This document shows, one piece after another, positions 11,368 to 23,355 of a stretch of DNA of 64,000 nucleotides (positions within the stretch are counted from its first letter, which is position 1; each line of letters begins with the position of its first letter). Below the pieces are notes generated by a model. The model was given only the letters and a program-made list of their open reading frames with translations, did not search any database and had not been told where the DNA came from. Position numbers and translations under genes: made by a program. The stretch lies in NCBI GenBank assembly GCA_012845835.1, contig JABAKD010000002.1:27950710-28014709 (forward strand), written 5' to 3'. Source of the stretch: Undaria pinnatifida (Eukaryota; Sar; Phaeophyceae; Laminariales; Alariaceae).

Positions 11368-14300
11368 TTAGCTACCCGTCGCTTCCCCTTCTCCCATCGT
11401 GGCCGCGGCCGGCACATCGTGTATCCCATCGTCCATGACAACAAAAAAGTGTGCTCTCGGTTCCTCATCCCCCACACCACTCATATTCCGCCCCGGCACC
11501 TTCGACCCCTTACCAAAAGAACCGCCACCACCGCCACCACCACCACCGCTGCCTGCATTTGGGCTAGAAACTTGAGCCGTAAAGAGCGACAACGCGCCGC
11601 CTTCGCCTCCCACGGCCGACTGCGGTCGTAGGGATGGCGGCCGTTTGAGCCGTCGCTGTAAGACAACCCTGAAGGTAACGGCACGTTGCCATGCCTGCGG
11701 GAGGTACTCCCTGTGCTCCGTTTCCACGTTGCCTCCTCGCGGCAGGAAAAGAGCTGCGGGGAGAAGTTGGTGGCGAACCAGGGGTAAGTGAATGTGCTTG
11801 ATTGATTTAAACCGGCGGAAAGTTAAGCGGAGCAGCTGGGGGCGCGCGAGGGGGTGCAACTGAACAGATGGATGTGCCAGGTGGACGCCGCATGTTGGTT
11901 TATGCCTGCGCACAAGTCTGATGTATGATGTGTGTGACTGCATAGAATCTACGGAGATGGTAGAGTAGAACTATTGATTTGATTGGCGGTCCCAACCTTC
12001 GATGTGTTCGAGTTGAGCCCCCTTTGGCGCAGTGTACTAGTACTACTGCTGCTACTCAGTTTAATATTTTGTTATCTTCGGGTGTGCATGTTCAGAGTGG
12101 CCTCCGGGACTCCAGTACTTCAATATATGTTCTATCTTCTTCTCTTCTCCTCCGCCTGATGGTCCCTCGTCGGGTACCGAGAGCAATCTCCCCGTGAGCC
12201 ACCCTACGCCGGGCATACAGATTGTCGATTACCGCATGCATTGCCTCTGAGCGGTCGGCACTGGAGGGCGTGCCAAAGGTCAGGCACTCAATTCAGAGAA
12301 TACAGCTACTTCTGCAACCATGCGCATTGGGATATACTTCGCCCATTGGTCGTATCTACGCGAGCTGCGGCCAGAGTCAGATCCTAGCAAAATGCTCGCG
12401 TTCACAGATTCGCTAACGTTCAGTGGTCTATTTGTTCCTTGCCTCTTGTTCTCAACGAACCCTATGCCCCTGGATAGTTGCAAGTCCCTTCGCGAAAAGC
12501 CTCTATTCAACGCCCTCTACGAAAACATAACTTTTTAGAACAGCATTTGTGATAAGATTATCTCTTTTTTCCTTGTCCACACGTCCCCTCATGACGTTTG
12601 CCCCTTGCTTTCTGTCTTCCTCCGCCCTCCTTTCCTTTCCCCGTCCTTTCGCAGCTCACCGTTTTTCGCAGCGAAAATAACAACAGGTCGCTCGGCGGCT
12701 AGACGAACCAATGCCTTGACGACCGCACCCTGCATCGACACTGCCTCACCGCCACAGCTCTGTGCCATCTGCAACACGGAAAACAGCAAAGTATTAGCAT
12801 CCCGTAAAGCACTACCCTGGCCATGCACTAGAAAAGCTCATTCTTGGTCAGGGAGGTAGGAACGGTGTGTCGAAGCTTCGCAGAGATTCTCTAATAGCAC
12901 GTACCGATTTGTTGTGGAATTTGTGGTATATTGTTTCGTCGACAATGTGGTCGACGGCACTGGGATGTCAATCGCTACTTATATGAAGTCGAAAACAAGT
13001 CACGACCAATGTTGCGTGCTGTGCTGAAAAGGGGTACTTCAGCACGTGCAGCAGTAGTTGTTGTCGTCACCTTGTCTTGCCAGAAAAACGAACCCATACC
13101 GTCAACGGCAACAACGGCTGGTCGATGCTCGAGCTCGAACCGCAACACCTCGATCGACGCCAGCAGCTCGAACAAACTGGCGGGACGGATGACTCGTAAT
13201 CGCCTCAAGCATTCCAGCAACACCGCCTGCCAACAAAAATGCGAACAAATAATCAGTACCAGAAAACTCGCGACTGACATTCTTTGCGCTGCTTCAGCAA
13301 CCAATCACAAGAGCACAGCTCAATCGTTCCGATGTGTGTGCACTGCCTAACGTGCAAGTTGGATGTCTGTCTCAGCGAAGCCAGGTTTTGCACATTCTCG
13401 ACAGGCGTTTCTCCGCATGCTCGGCGTCTAACGCCACGCCTCTATTCGGTGTTCGTTTCCTGCCGCCGACACCATCTGCCGGTCATGTACGCCGTCAACG
13501 CATAAGACAGAAGGGTGCTCTCTCGAAGGTTCCCCTCGGCACAAGCAACGGCTACACCCGATCCCCATTATACCCCATTCCTACGCTACATAGGGCTGTG
13601 TGTCACCTCCACCTCCCTTTCCAGCTGCTGCGGCCCAGAAATGGCGCTACTCCCGCCAGCCATGCCCCCGGTAGCAGTTTTAACCTGAAACGTGGTGTTC
13701 GTCGTGATTTTTTCCCTGAGAAGCTGCTCCAGCCGTAGCACGCTCAGTCTGCCGTCTTGGACGCGTCCAACCCGCCACGGTGCACAAAAACACGGACGTT
13801 TCATTAAGCATGCGGAAGACTGCGCTAGTGCGAGTAAGCACTGGCCGGCAAAGCCATGATTGTAACGCTGGCCGGCGCAGGCCACGAACGTTTTTTGCCG
13901 ACACGCCGCACTCCATATATAGCAGGCAGTGCAGCACCTCGTATCGTTGCCGACTACTACAGCATTAGGCATGTGAAAGATGGCCGGCTACATATTTTTA
14001 GTCGACAACGTAGCGCAATTTATTTGGGCGAGATGGCGCACAGGTTTTAGAGCACTGCTATTTCTCAAGCGTGTTTTTTCTCATGCGTGTTCAGCTCCGG
14101 TCTCACCGTTGTCGAAAAAAAAGGCCACTTGCTCCTGCCCACCCAGCCAGGCCGGCAGCACGCACCGAGCGACAACGTTGATGAGAACCTCCGATTTCCC
14201 GCAACCACTAGGGCCGTACAATTCTACCACGTCACCGCGTCCCACCCCCTTCTCTCTGTCCGCTCTTCGCCCAGGAACCTAACGACAAAAATAAATGGGT

Positions 14301-17300
14301 GAGGAACAGGCGTCAGAGTTTTACCGAAACTTCGTCCTGTGCCAGTATATACCCTGGCATGCGTACAGCAGTATTTTGATAGTTTTCTTGTATTGGCATG
14401 AGAGCGCCAGGAGGAAACATGCGCCAAGCTTGCGACAAGTGGCACATGTTCGCCGGTGTACCAACTCGTTGCATCACCACATGAAGCGGGCCCGATGCGC
14501 TAATGTTTAGTTCAATTCTGGAAGAACGCCATCTTGCTCCTCTCCATCTTGCCAGTGGACTACAGAACGTACTTCGAAGTATATACGTAGACAACGTACT
14601 GCTTTACGTTACGAGGTATACATACCCAGCAGTTTATGTTCATAGTTTACAGCAGGATGCCAGGTGAAAATAAACTGTACGAGTGCGTACATGGAGTTGG
14701 CAGCAGGAGAGCAGGCTTGGTGCGAAAAACTAAACTCTCCCGCCATTCGTATCCATTCACGACCCGAACACGTGCGGTTTCTTGGGGGCGGTTTCATCTC
14801 ACAAAATTTTGAAATTTTAAAATTCAAACATGTGCAAAAATGTTCGATGTACATTCGTACTGCTGTACGAGTAGTACTACTGGTGCACAGCTGCGGGTAG
14901 GGGACACACGAAAAAAGCCGCAACCCTCGGGTCGCTACTCGCATCATAACAGCATACCTGGCACATCTCATGGGAGGCCAACATTAGTAGTATGTTTGGA
15001 ACAATCTATCGTACGAAGACTGCTGTCTCCATCGGCTACTACAGCTACGATCCATTCGCACAAAGATCCAGATAGTAACACAATGAAAAGATTAATAGTA
15101 TTCCATGCCGTTGTGTGCGCCGGAGAAACTCGTGCCGCCCCGTCGGGACCCCCGGCCCCATTTGTTGAGGTATCAGTGAGGTACTAGTCTGTTTGACCAC
15201 TTGCAAAAGGTTAACCAACAGCCTACCCAAACTAAGCCTTGTAACACCCTCTTCCCCTGAAATGGCGGGATAGCAGCCGGATATACGGGCGGACCTGTCA
15301 ACATCCAAGCGGTTCCATTTCCTGGGGATACCAGGGAGAGTAGTTTTCAAAATCGACATGGGGAAAGTCTGAAAAAGATTATTGTAAAAATTAAAATACA
15401 ATCTAGCTGTGAGATCGAATATTTTGTCGAAACTCATCTTTGCAAGCTGTGTGTGATACTCCGATCGCGCGTATCACGGGTTGTGTGTCCTCATTAAGGA
15501 TATAGGTCGGCGACTCCCCTTGCAACTACAGTGTAGCTATCAGGGTCAACAAGGTAATGTTAGGCAGTCTGTGCGCGGAAACTATAAAACCCGTTTTTGA
15601 GGGGGACAAAATCTGACAGCTGTGGAAGGTAATGCATCAGTTTATCAAGTGAATCCTGTAAGTCGAATAACCGGTGAGGGGAGGACGGAGTTTTTAAGGA
15701 CGTGGGGGCCTAATTTTGGTCAAAAGGGGGGCGGGAGGGGGGGAGGGGGGGGAGGGGACGGGTGGGGCAGCTCAATTTGTGCATGGAAACTTTGTATCCT
15801 TCCTGTGGGGGAGGGGGGGGGAATGTGGCGGGGGGGGGCGGGGGGCGGGGGGGGAGGGCTTTAGGTCGCATAGATGTAGGGGTTTGCTGTACGCGTGGGG
15901 CTGGGTCTAGGCGATGGTGCGGGTGGTGGGAAGGAGGGGGCGTTGGGGGCGCGGGGGGGCGTGGGAATTGCGGCAGCGGCATGGACGGCTCTAAAAAGAT
16001 AACGAGGCGATATCCAGGGCGTGGAAGTTTTTATTACTCTGGCGGATTTCGATACTAGGTAGGGCGTTTAAGCAAGAAAGAGCGAGGAAAAAAAAAAAAA
16101 AAAAAAGGGGGGGCGGGGGGCGGGAAGGGTTTCCAAGAGGTTTAGGTCACATACAATATTAAAATATACTCCAGCTATGAGATCAAGGATTTGGTCGACA
16201 CTGATCTTCGCAACATTTTGTGTGATCCTCCGATCGCGCGTATTAATCATATATGTAGGGGCTTGCTATACGCGCGGTGCTGGGTCTAGGCGATCGTGCG
16301 GGGTGTGGGGAAGGAGGGGGCGTTGGAGGGGGGGAGGGGGGATGAATGAAAGCTACGTCATGGATGGCTAGAACGATAATGACGTGATACCAATTGCCTA
16401 GAAGTGTTTATTACTCTGGCCGATTTCGATTATAAGTGGGGCGTGTGAACGAACTGGGCGGGGAACAAAAGGGGGGGGGGGAGGGCGGAGATGAGTTGGA
16501 GCTACGGCATGGATGGCTAGATGGATAATGAGATGATACCAGCTGGCTGGTAGTGTTTACTACTCTGGTAGGTTTTGATTTCAGGTGGGGCGTTTGAACA
16601 AGAGGGATCGGGGGGGGCGGGGGGGGGGGGGGGCATTTCAATATGTGCGGGAAAACTATATAAACCCTTAAAGGGGACGAATCTGACGGTTGTAGCAAGA
16701 AGACACGCCTTTATATCACCCGCCTGGTAATGTTTATTATTCTAGAAGGTTTGATGTTACATGTAGTATGCAACCCAGTTCTTAGGTGTAGTAAACAACG
16801 TGTTAAAAGCTTCATAATTTGTTATTGTGCATGGATCGAAAGATAGAATATTTCAATCAATAGGTACAATAATGTAGATACCATTATTTTCTGACATCGT
16901 TAATTATAAGAAAGAAGTACATATTGCCAAATACAATAGGCGAGGTGATGTGGTCATGCAATGTCACCGCCATTGAGAACGAAAGGGAGAAAAGCGAATC
17001 GTTATTGTTTTGAAAGGAACGCTTAGTGTACACGCGCTCAATTACGTTACTTCGTTAGTCATACTTCGCTTGGCATAGGTTGGGAGGCGATCATGCAGAC
17101 GGTATGTACGGAATACCCTACGTATTAAGTTGGTAGTGCGGTTTACCGCAATTTTAACATATCTGTCTGTACCTCCTTTTCACATTATTATTGTCTCACA
17201 TATACGATTTTACGCCTATGATTTTTACCGTTCCGATGTGGGGCTCTGAGGTCGCCAACTCTAAGACAGAGATACATCTCACGAATGCACCAAGCGAGGT

Positions 17301-18450
17301 GACGTGGGCATGCGATGTCACCGCTATTGAACGCGAGGGTGACTTTACTTTGTTAGGCATATGCTACTGCGTTTGGTAGAGGTTGTCAGGCGATCATGCC
17401 AACGGCCGGAGGCACGAAATACCCTGCGTAATAGGTTGGTAGTGTGGTCTACCGCAGTGTTAACATATCTGTCTACTTCTTTTTCACGTTGTTATTATCT
17501 AGTGTACGATTATACGCCGTGTTTTCTCCCCACTGTCGTCGAAGATGTTGTGGTCCTATAGATGTCGCGTCCATGTCTGGTGCTCTTGTTAGTGGTGCTC
17601 ATGAAAACATGCCCTAGCGCGTAGTAGATGATCGCTGAGTGGTGTTCCTTTCCTGTACATCAAGCCAGGTAGTATATGTCAACGCAACCGCTTGCTTGAA
17701 AACGGCAAATAAAATGAGGTGGATGTGGGACTCGAACCCACGACCCAAAAAAACTTTGGTCCTGCCGACGACGCCATATTGTAAGGGTATTGGGCCGGGA
17801 CACAGAGTGTCCCCTGAAGGTCTGCCAATTGAGCAGGTTCTCGGAGAGTACTCACTTTCTTAGTCTTTAGGAGAGACGTAGCTTTATTAGTTTCCACCAG
17901 AGCCTTGGATGACCTCTGGGAACGGAGACACGTGCCTCCATTCTATCTCCTGACTATCCCGAAGAGAAAACGCCAACCTTATCATACGAAAACCGGTCAA
18001 CTACCTGTGTCAAATCAGATAATTGCAGGCCTTTCAAGGCCGCAGTACCCGGGCGGCACTGGCATAGCCAGCGGCCATAGCTGCAGTGCAGTCGACGTGC
18101 CAAAGTAGCGCATGCAGAGCTGCAAGAGATTGTGCGCCATCAACCAACCACAGGTAGAGTCGGGAGGCACGACTACCGGGTACATGTGACGCCAAGAGTA
18201 CCTCCTGCACACAGCAGTAATAATGCTGTTCGCAGTGGTACGGAAAGATCAACTTAACAAACTTCAAAATTCAGGCGAATTTTGGACAAAATTCAAAATT
18301 CAAGCAAATTGAGTAGAGTATCCCTCAGGTTGCTACAGCAGCACACCTCATCACCTCGTCAAGAAACGCAATTCCCGTGCGCAGCGGGCTGCGGTTGGAT
18401 CTCCTGAACAGCTCAAGAGCGGTCTCGTCTGCCTTTACGCTCAATGCCAT
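11368..18450 (-). CDS. XRCC2: RAD51-paralogue recombinase-like ATPase, XRCC2-like (multi-exon)
   Basis: Predicted homologous-recombination protein of the RecA/RAD51 family. XRCC2 in animals and plants acts in the nucleus in the BCDX2 complex with other RAD51 paralogues. Exons in coding order: 18355-18450, 14107-14278, 13685-13755, 13352-13441 (tentative), 13071-13226, 12660-12768, 11368-11753. All phases agree and give about 359 residues, against about 280 for the animal protein. The start sits in a strong context, GCCAGCCATGG. Landmarks: ETALELFRRS and TGIAFLDE near the N-terminus, Walker A GPSGCGKSE (54-62), the AFFFDNDGRLSVLRLEQLL segment matching the family's D-x-D...LRL region, Walker B AVVAVDG (180-186) followed by FFWQDK, then ALVRLAAERPVVIFAAKN, EYLPQAWQRAV and C-terminal HFFVVMDDG. 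The last exon has a polyglycine insertion. The first intron is about 4 kb and repeat-filled. Exon 4 is the weakest part; the exon 1 donor also has an alternative a few bases downstream. Confidence 0.75.
15177..15358 (-). mobile_element. TRIM-like element, 3' half
   Basis: Minus-strand counterpart of the right part of the 2677-3034 element. The terminal repeat 15177-15246 is again 70 bp with TG...CA ends, and AGGGGAAGAGGG precedes it as the polypurine tract. No second terminal repeat is found nearby, so the copy is truncated or joined to the element at 15360-15745. It lies in the first intron of the XRCC2-like gene. Confidence 0.6.
15360..15745 (-). repeat. Dispersed element, inverted partner of 27217-27600
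   Basis: Nearly the whole segment is the reverse complement of 27217-27600, with only scattered mismatches. Shared blocks include GGCCCCCACGTCCTT, CTCACCGGTTAT, CAGCTGTCAGATTT and TGTAGTTG. The part at 15381-15482 is a copy of a wider ~100-bp family (core CAGCTTGCAAAGATGAGT) found at least seven more times in the window. Confidence 0.7.
15721..16760 (+). repeat. G-run-rich degenerate tandem region
   Basis: Three to four degenerate copies of a ~95-bp block (ATGGANGGCTNNAANGATAA ... TTTNTTACTCTGG ... TTTCGAT) occur at about 15977, 16348, 16498 and 16700. They are separated by long G-runs on the plus strand (15721-15860, 15940-15960, 16107-16130, 16315-16335, 16470-16485, 16610-16635). Another CAGCTTGCAAAGATGAGT-family copy lies at 16160-16250 (-). 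The glycine- and proline-rich open frames here are artefacts of the G-runs. Confidence 0.65.
17716..17840 (-). repeat. tRNA-like element with a split layout
   Basis: On the minus strand a D-arm-like CTGCTCAATTGGCAGACC is followed about 80 bases later by a clean T-arm, GTGGGTTCGAGTCCCAC. The gap is too long for a normal tRNA. The 3' part (TGGCGTCGTCG...GGGTCGTGGGTTCGA, with a T-run between) closely matches 2750-2800 inside the TRIM-like element. It is a retroelement piece rather than a working tRNA gene. Confidence 0.5.
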
Positions 18451-19080
18451 GGCTGGCGATGTGCTGAAGAATGTGCTCGTCAACAGAAGTTCACACGCCG
18501 GATTTGCAAACCTTCGCTGGCGTTTTTCGTAGGGGTTAGGGGTTGGGCGCAGTAGAGTTGTATGCGCGTATGCTTGCACGTATGCGTGGTATGCGCGCTG
18601 ACGTTTGTGTGTGAAAGCGGAGTCTCGGGTGGCGGCAACGACTCGGATCACCTTTCTTTGCAAATACGCCCTTCTAGACAACATAATACTCCCGTGCTCA
18701 CAATTCCAATCGGTGTCAACAACCGTACCGGCATCATCTGCCATGCAGAGTACGGGGATCCCTGGGTCACCCTTTTCTTGTACGCAGAACGCGGCAGGGA
18801 CATACATTGAACGTTCGAGTAAAGGAATAACGCATACCTACGAGTAAATACCTTCCAGAAATTAATGACTGGTGGAGTAAAATACACACCAGGTACAGGG
18901 AAATGAATGTTTTGTTGTTGTTTCCAACCACAACAACATGCAAATCGACGAAACTGATCCAACGCACGCCAGTAGTCTCTGGTTCATTGTCCAAGCTCAC
19001 CTACCGTCTTCTAACGTACCATCAACAACACCTTCACCACAGAGTACTTCGTGTAACGCGAGTGGTTGTCTGCTCTTCAG
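18451..19080. promoter_or_regulatory. Putative shared promoter region of a divergent gene pair
   Basis: It lies between the XRCC2-like start (minus) and the first exon recognised for the plus-strand gene at 19081. The call rests on gene arrangement only; no specific element is identified. Unseen 5' exons of the plus-strand gene could also be here. Confidence 0.3.
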
Positions 19081-19682
19081 GCGGCTTCTACTCTGCGTGG
19101 CGTATGATGGCTGATACCCTTGGCGATGGCGATTTGTGTGCACGTCTTGAAGAAGTCCTAAAAGATCCTCGGTTATCTATTCCTGGCGGATCCTGCAGGT
19201 GATATCGCGAACGATGTGCGTGTTACTCGAACGCAAACCTACACGACGTCTTCACGGGGACATGCGGCGGTGCAGCGTTTTGTCAGGCACGCACGGCGGG
19301 GTGAAAAGGCCCGTTCGCCAGACAAGTGATACGATAGATGTAGCACGCGTTTGGGCCGAAGCATCTATGTTCCCTTTTTACTACTGCACTGTACAGAAAC
19401 ATGCATCCTATTCTATTTCCAAGTTACTTTGGTCCCCGAAATAGGTGTGCAGTGCTATGAAGTCCCGCGAATATTTCGTTAACCATATTGGTTGCTGTTT
19501 TTTTGTGTCGGTCTCTCTCATCCATTCCATTGCTGCTTTGCGGAAAACAACGTTGCGCCACAACCTCGAGCAACATCGGCTGGCGCTTTTCGTCACGGTC
19601 CCTGACAGCATGCAGAAACGACCCCGAAATTGAACGTTTTTTGGTCAAGAAATTGGTCAGGCATTCCACTGCGCCTAAAATG
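19081..19682 (+). CDS. Partial gene of unknown function (two exons recognised)
   Basis: Exon 19081-19198 follows a good acceptor (TGCTCTTCAG) and ends at AG|GTGATA. Exon 19616-19682 follows GACAGCATGCAG and ends at ATG|GTTGCG. The phases fit: two bases left over in the first exon join one base of the second to make Arg. The peptide includes AWRMMADTLGDGDLCARL, EEVLKDPRLSIPGG and ERFLVKKLVRHSTAPKM, which has balanced charge and reads as real protein. No family is recognised. The start, further exons and stop are not resolved. Confidence 0.45.
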
Positions 19683-21700
19683 GTTGCGTGGCATGCTCTC
19701 TTCGGCAGACGCGAGTGTTGTCATACGCCCTAAGCGCCCTGCCCGATCCCTGATTCTGCTCGTATCGCGCCTTGTTCCGTGGAATCAACGATCGTTCGGG
19801 GAAGCTCACATTTGACGGCACTCGAGGGGAGAAGTGTGGCCGCGCACAGCAATCGGGCGTGCACATATACCCTGCTTATCATACGGTTACACGACATCTC
19901 GGCGGGACGGCTTACCATGCTCTTCGTGTCCCGAACGTAGTATCTACGATACTCGAGCCCCGGGGTCCAGTCGTGTGCTTCCGGCCAAGCATTGGCGAGT
20001 CCCCGTACCCCAGTCTTCTGCTCTCAACCGATCATCGGTGCTGTTCAGTTATCCCGTCCAAGAAAAGAAACGCGACCTACGACACCCGTCCTCTAAACCT
20101 CTAAAACATTCCTTGTCGCCGGCGAGCCGAGCATGTTCATTTTACGCGCTGGAATCCTCGGAATGTTTATTGAGCGCGGGTGGCAGCTTCCCAGCGGGCT
20201 TACGCACCCTGCCGAAGGGGACATCGACGGCGGCGGCAGTACAATAGTGGGTGGGAATTTTCGACAGGGGCAAGGGGTCGTGGCCCAGGATGTGGATGCG
20301 TTATCCGCGTGTAGTGGGCGGCACGTCGCCTCCAGACATGTGTTCGGAATGCGAAATACTGCTGCTGATGAAATGTTTGTCGTACGTGAGATCACCCCGT
20401 TATCCATGCTAGTCTCGCTTACGCGCGCGCTACATCCTACGGTAGGTTTTGGAGTGGGGGGACATTGGCAGAGCTGCATGTACTTGAAATGTGGGCCTTG
20501 AGCTCGTCCTCAATGCGGTCGCGCCGTCGGCTGTGCTCGCTTTGACTTCGAAGCTCGGTTCGTGGTTGGAGTTTCGCCTGCACATGGAATGTACAATCGT
20601 GTTTCAGAGCTTTTCGGAAAACCGGCTACGATATTGTGTGTCCTACACTGCTGTTGCATTCTATGGCGTGCACATTTTAACCGCCAAGAAAAAGCAGGCC
20701 ACATCAGTCGAGACATACTGTATGGTTTAGCTGAAGGTTGCCTAGTTTCGACCGGGATATACAATATATTTTACTTGGCCAACGCGCTCGAAGTTTCCGC
20801 GCTGTCACTCGCGGTAGCGAGAACACAGCCGCGCGTTCGGCGGCTGGTGTCGTGGCCGGCGTTGCTCGGGGGCTTTTACATGGTAACGCCATTTGAAAAG
20901 CCGTCTGACGCATGATGTGGTTGGCATCGAGGGAGACGTTGTCCCAAATGTGATTTATGCTTGGCTGTATTCGCGCTTGCGGCGAATGTCATTTCCGGAG
21001 CGCGCACGCGTTTGAGTTAACTTTCCTTGCCTGAGGCATGCGAACGTTACCACGACCCTCAGCGCTCTGGCGTACAATTTGTTTGACTGTTCGGTCTCGC
21101 TGCGAGCATCAGACATCTTGCTGCAGTTGCTGTTAGGACGACAGACCGGGTCACCAAAGGGACCTGGTTAGTTTTATTGTGTCTGGGGGTAGAGTTCGGC
21201 TGAAGTCTAAAGAGCAGGTAACCGCTCGCGTTACACGAAGTATACAGTCTACTACTTCGTATAATATGAAGGTAATACTGTTGATAAAACGTGAGAAGGC
21301 CAACCCACAAGGATCACCCTTTCTTTGCAAAAGCACACCCTTCAAGACAACTGCTGTTATCCAGCCTAACAGCTACCCCGCCATCTCCACCGAATCGATA
21401 TCCAAGGGTGATGTGCACACAACCAAAATCCAACAGGTTATTGTCCCTTCCATCCAAGAAGAGGGGAGCGGGAGGCGCAGGACAAAACCAACGCAAGCTA
21501 GGACCAACCTTTCTTGTGAACGGCCCCAAGGCCGAACCGATACATGCCACGTTGGGGGCCAGAAAGTTTTCGCCAAACCGTTTTTGACCGGCAGCGCTCC
21601 TAGACTGAGAAACTGGTGGCCTTCATGTCGTCGGAAGATTGTTTGTGTGCTTCCCAACATAGTTCGCCTGCTACGTTAGCGAGGTAGATACGTATTACGG
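19683..21700. other. Possible continuation of the 19-kb gene; not resolved
   Basis: Several frames stay open here. Between about 20100 and 20480 three frames, including one on the minus strand, are free of stops. A frame entered at 20258 after TAG reads with RMWMRYPRVVGG and MCSECEILL and could be an exon. No consistent join was found. A 166-residue plus-strand frame at 21179-21679 shows no domain. Confidence 0.3.
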
Positions 21701-22077
21701 AGGACGATAGTGAATAGGACCAAATATTGTTAGTAAAAATAGATTAATATATAGGTAAACCTTTTGTGTCCACCGTAGGTCCTATTTACTAGGGTCCCCC
21801 GTAATAGCAATTTTAGGCAAAAAATATTTTTTCAGGATTTCGGGATTCGTCAACCCGATATCGCCGAATGTGTAACCACAACAACAACAACAACAACAAC
21901 AGTTTTGCCAACAGTTTTTTTTTCGGTGTACACCTAGCCCATGGGATTTTGATCGCGGTTAAACTTTTATTGCTAGTTCCTATTCCCCCCCCCCCCCCCC
22001 CCCCCCCCGCGAGAACCAAAGCTACGGTGGTAGAAGAGGGGTCACGTTTAGGAACACTTTGTTTTTCGTAGGGGCCC

Positions 22078-22438
22078 GGGGCGCGTACTGCGCTACAAGT
22101 AGTGAGCACTTTTTTTGGTCTGAAATGAATGTTTTCTGAATGACGGGCCTCCTTAACCCAAAGTCGTCGGAAAGAGGACATTTTTTTTTCGGCATGATTA
22201 TCGTTGTGTACCCAGGCCATGGGCTTTTTTCATCCGGTAGCAGTTCTATTTTTCTCCATGAAATCGGTTTTGGGTGAGAGGTCTTGACCCCTTTACAACT
22301 GGAAACCCGTTTTCGGGGACAAAATTACTTGGATTTAGTATAGGGAGGGGTTCGGGGGCTCTAAAGGGGTTAAGCTCCCAAATCGAGGGGTAGTATTAGA
22401 AAAAAAGTGGTGCACCCTCTATCATCGTAGCACGCGTG
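22078..22438 (-). mobile_element. MITE, GCTACGATAG family, carrying a nested insertion
   Basis: Minus-oriented member of the family also seen at 47470 and 55564. Its outer ends are the family's inverted termini (right end GCACCCTCTATCATCGTAGC). The interior matches 55564-55838 except for 88 extra bases at 22286-22373. It has no coding capacity. Confidence 0.75.
22286..22373 (+). mobile_element. Short TIR element (85-90 bp), inserted inside the MITE
   Basis: It begins GACCCCTTTACAACTGG, ends CTCTAAAGGGGTTAA, and so has inverted ACCCCTTTA ends. The intact MITE reads GGTCTTGAGCTCCC at this point; here GGTCTTGA and GCTCCC are separated by the element. A short TTGA/TTAA target duplication is likely. 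Confidence 0.75.
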
Positions 22439-22439
22439 T

Positions 22440-22620
22440 GAGGGCCACTCGCGCGCGTGACCCCCCCCGTTCGTTTGCGCGGTATTTAGCTTTCGTGAGC
22501 TGTTCTAATTTTCCGATACACGAAATCCGCGACGGAATGGTAAGCTGCGCCGCGCCAAGAAACAAAACGCCTGAATTCAGAAGCCGTTTTTGTCAGTGAG
22601 GTACAGAGGCACTCATACTA
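22440..22620 (+). repeat. Element with CACTCGCGCGAGTG-type ends, copy 1 of 3
   Basis: Three related ~180-200 bp copies lie in one orientation at about 22440, 23700 and 24330. Shared words are TCACTCGCGCG/CGCGAGTGACC near the ends, AATGGNGTAANCT and GTTTTTGTCAGTGAGGTAC. The GC-rich palindromic end suggests a short inverted-repeat element. Confidence 0.6.
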
Positions 22621-22744
22621 GAAGGCTTCAAGTCTGGTAGTGGAAAAAAAAGCCCTGGGTATGATAGATACTACAATACCGTGGGCTTGGTCCGAGGAAA
22701 CAAACAAAAAAAACTAACCCAGGTCCACCTACTGCCGTACCGTG

Positions 22745-22968
22745 CGTGATGGAAGAGATACTACAGTACTACAGTAGTCACTAGTGCTACTACAGCAGTA
22801 CTACAGTAGTCACTAGTGCTACTGCAGTACTACAGTAGTCACTAGTGCCACTACAGTACTACAGTAGTCACTAGTGCTACTACAGTACTACAGTAGTCAC
22901 TAGTGCTACTACAGTAGTACAATAGTCTCTAGTGCTACTGTAGTAGTACAGTAGTCACTAGTGCTTCA
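22745..22968 (+). repeat. Minisatellite, unit about 30 bp
   Basis: About seven units contain ACAGTAGTCACTAGTGCTAC with variable spacers. Each unit contains the palindromes CACTAGTG and ACTACAGTAGT, so the array can fold on either strand. Confidence 0.85.
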
Positions 22969-23025
22969 CGGACATATAGGGGTGCTAAACTCGATTTATA
23001 TCGGAACGGCATCCACGCTCAACAT
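22965..23025 (+). repeat. Dispersed repeat shared with 37190-37245
   Basis: The block with TCGATTTATATCGGAACNGC and CATCNACGCT occurs on the plus strand here and on the minus strand at 37190-37245. Confidence 0.55.
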
Positions 23026-23355
23026 TATCGAAGGGAAAAACAATACTTCCCGCCCCCCCCGATACTTTCATGACCATGGAATTTATTATTTCTCAGAGTC
23101 AGGTTTTGGGTCGAGCACAGAGCTCTTCAAGTGGGCAAATGAGCCCCCAGAAAACCATGGGGTCGATAAATACGGCGATATTGCGAGCCTGGGGAGCCCT
23201 GGTATAGGGTTAACCTTTCTAAAACTGAAAAAATACAAATTCCACATTCATTTCAAGTTGTTTGTCCCCAACAGCGTGGGTACAGTTCTGGTCCAGTTGC
23301 AGCATGTACTTTGGCAGTCTATTATACCAGATTGTTTATTTATTTATTTTAATCG

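Noticed and set aside
12280-12383. Alternative last exon for the XRCC2-like gene (SSRRYDQWAKYIPMRM)
   Set aside because: It fits in phase and ends in a stop, but 11368-11753 also fits in phase and carries the family's conserved C-terminal segments, so that was preferred. Alternative splicing is possible.
20093-20501. Overlapping plus and minus frames considered as a beta-helix surface protein
   Set aside because: Glycine and asparagine spacing does not form regular repeats in either frame.
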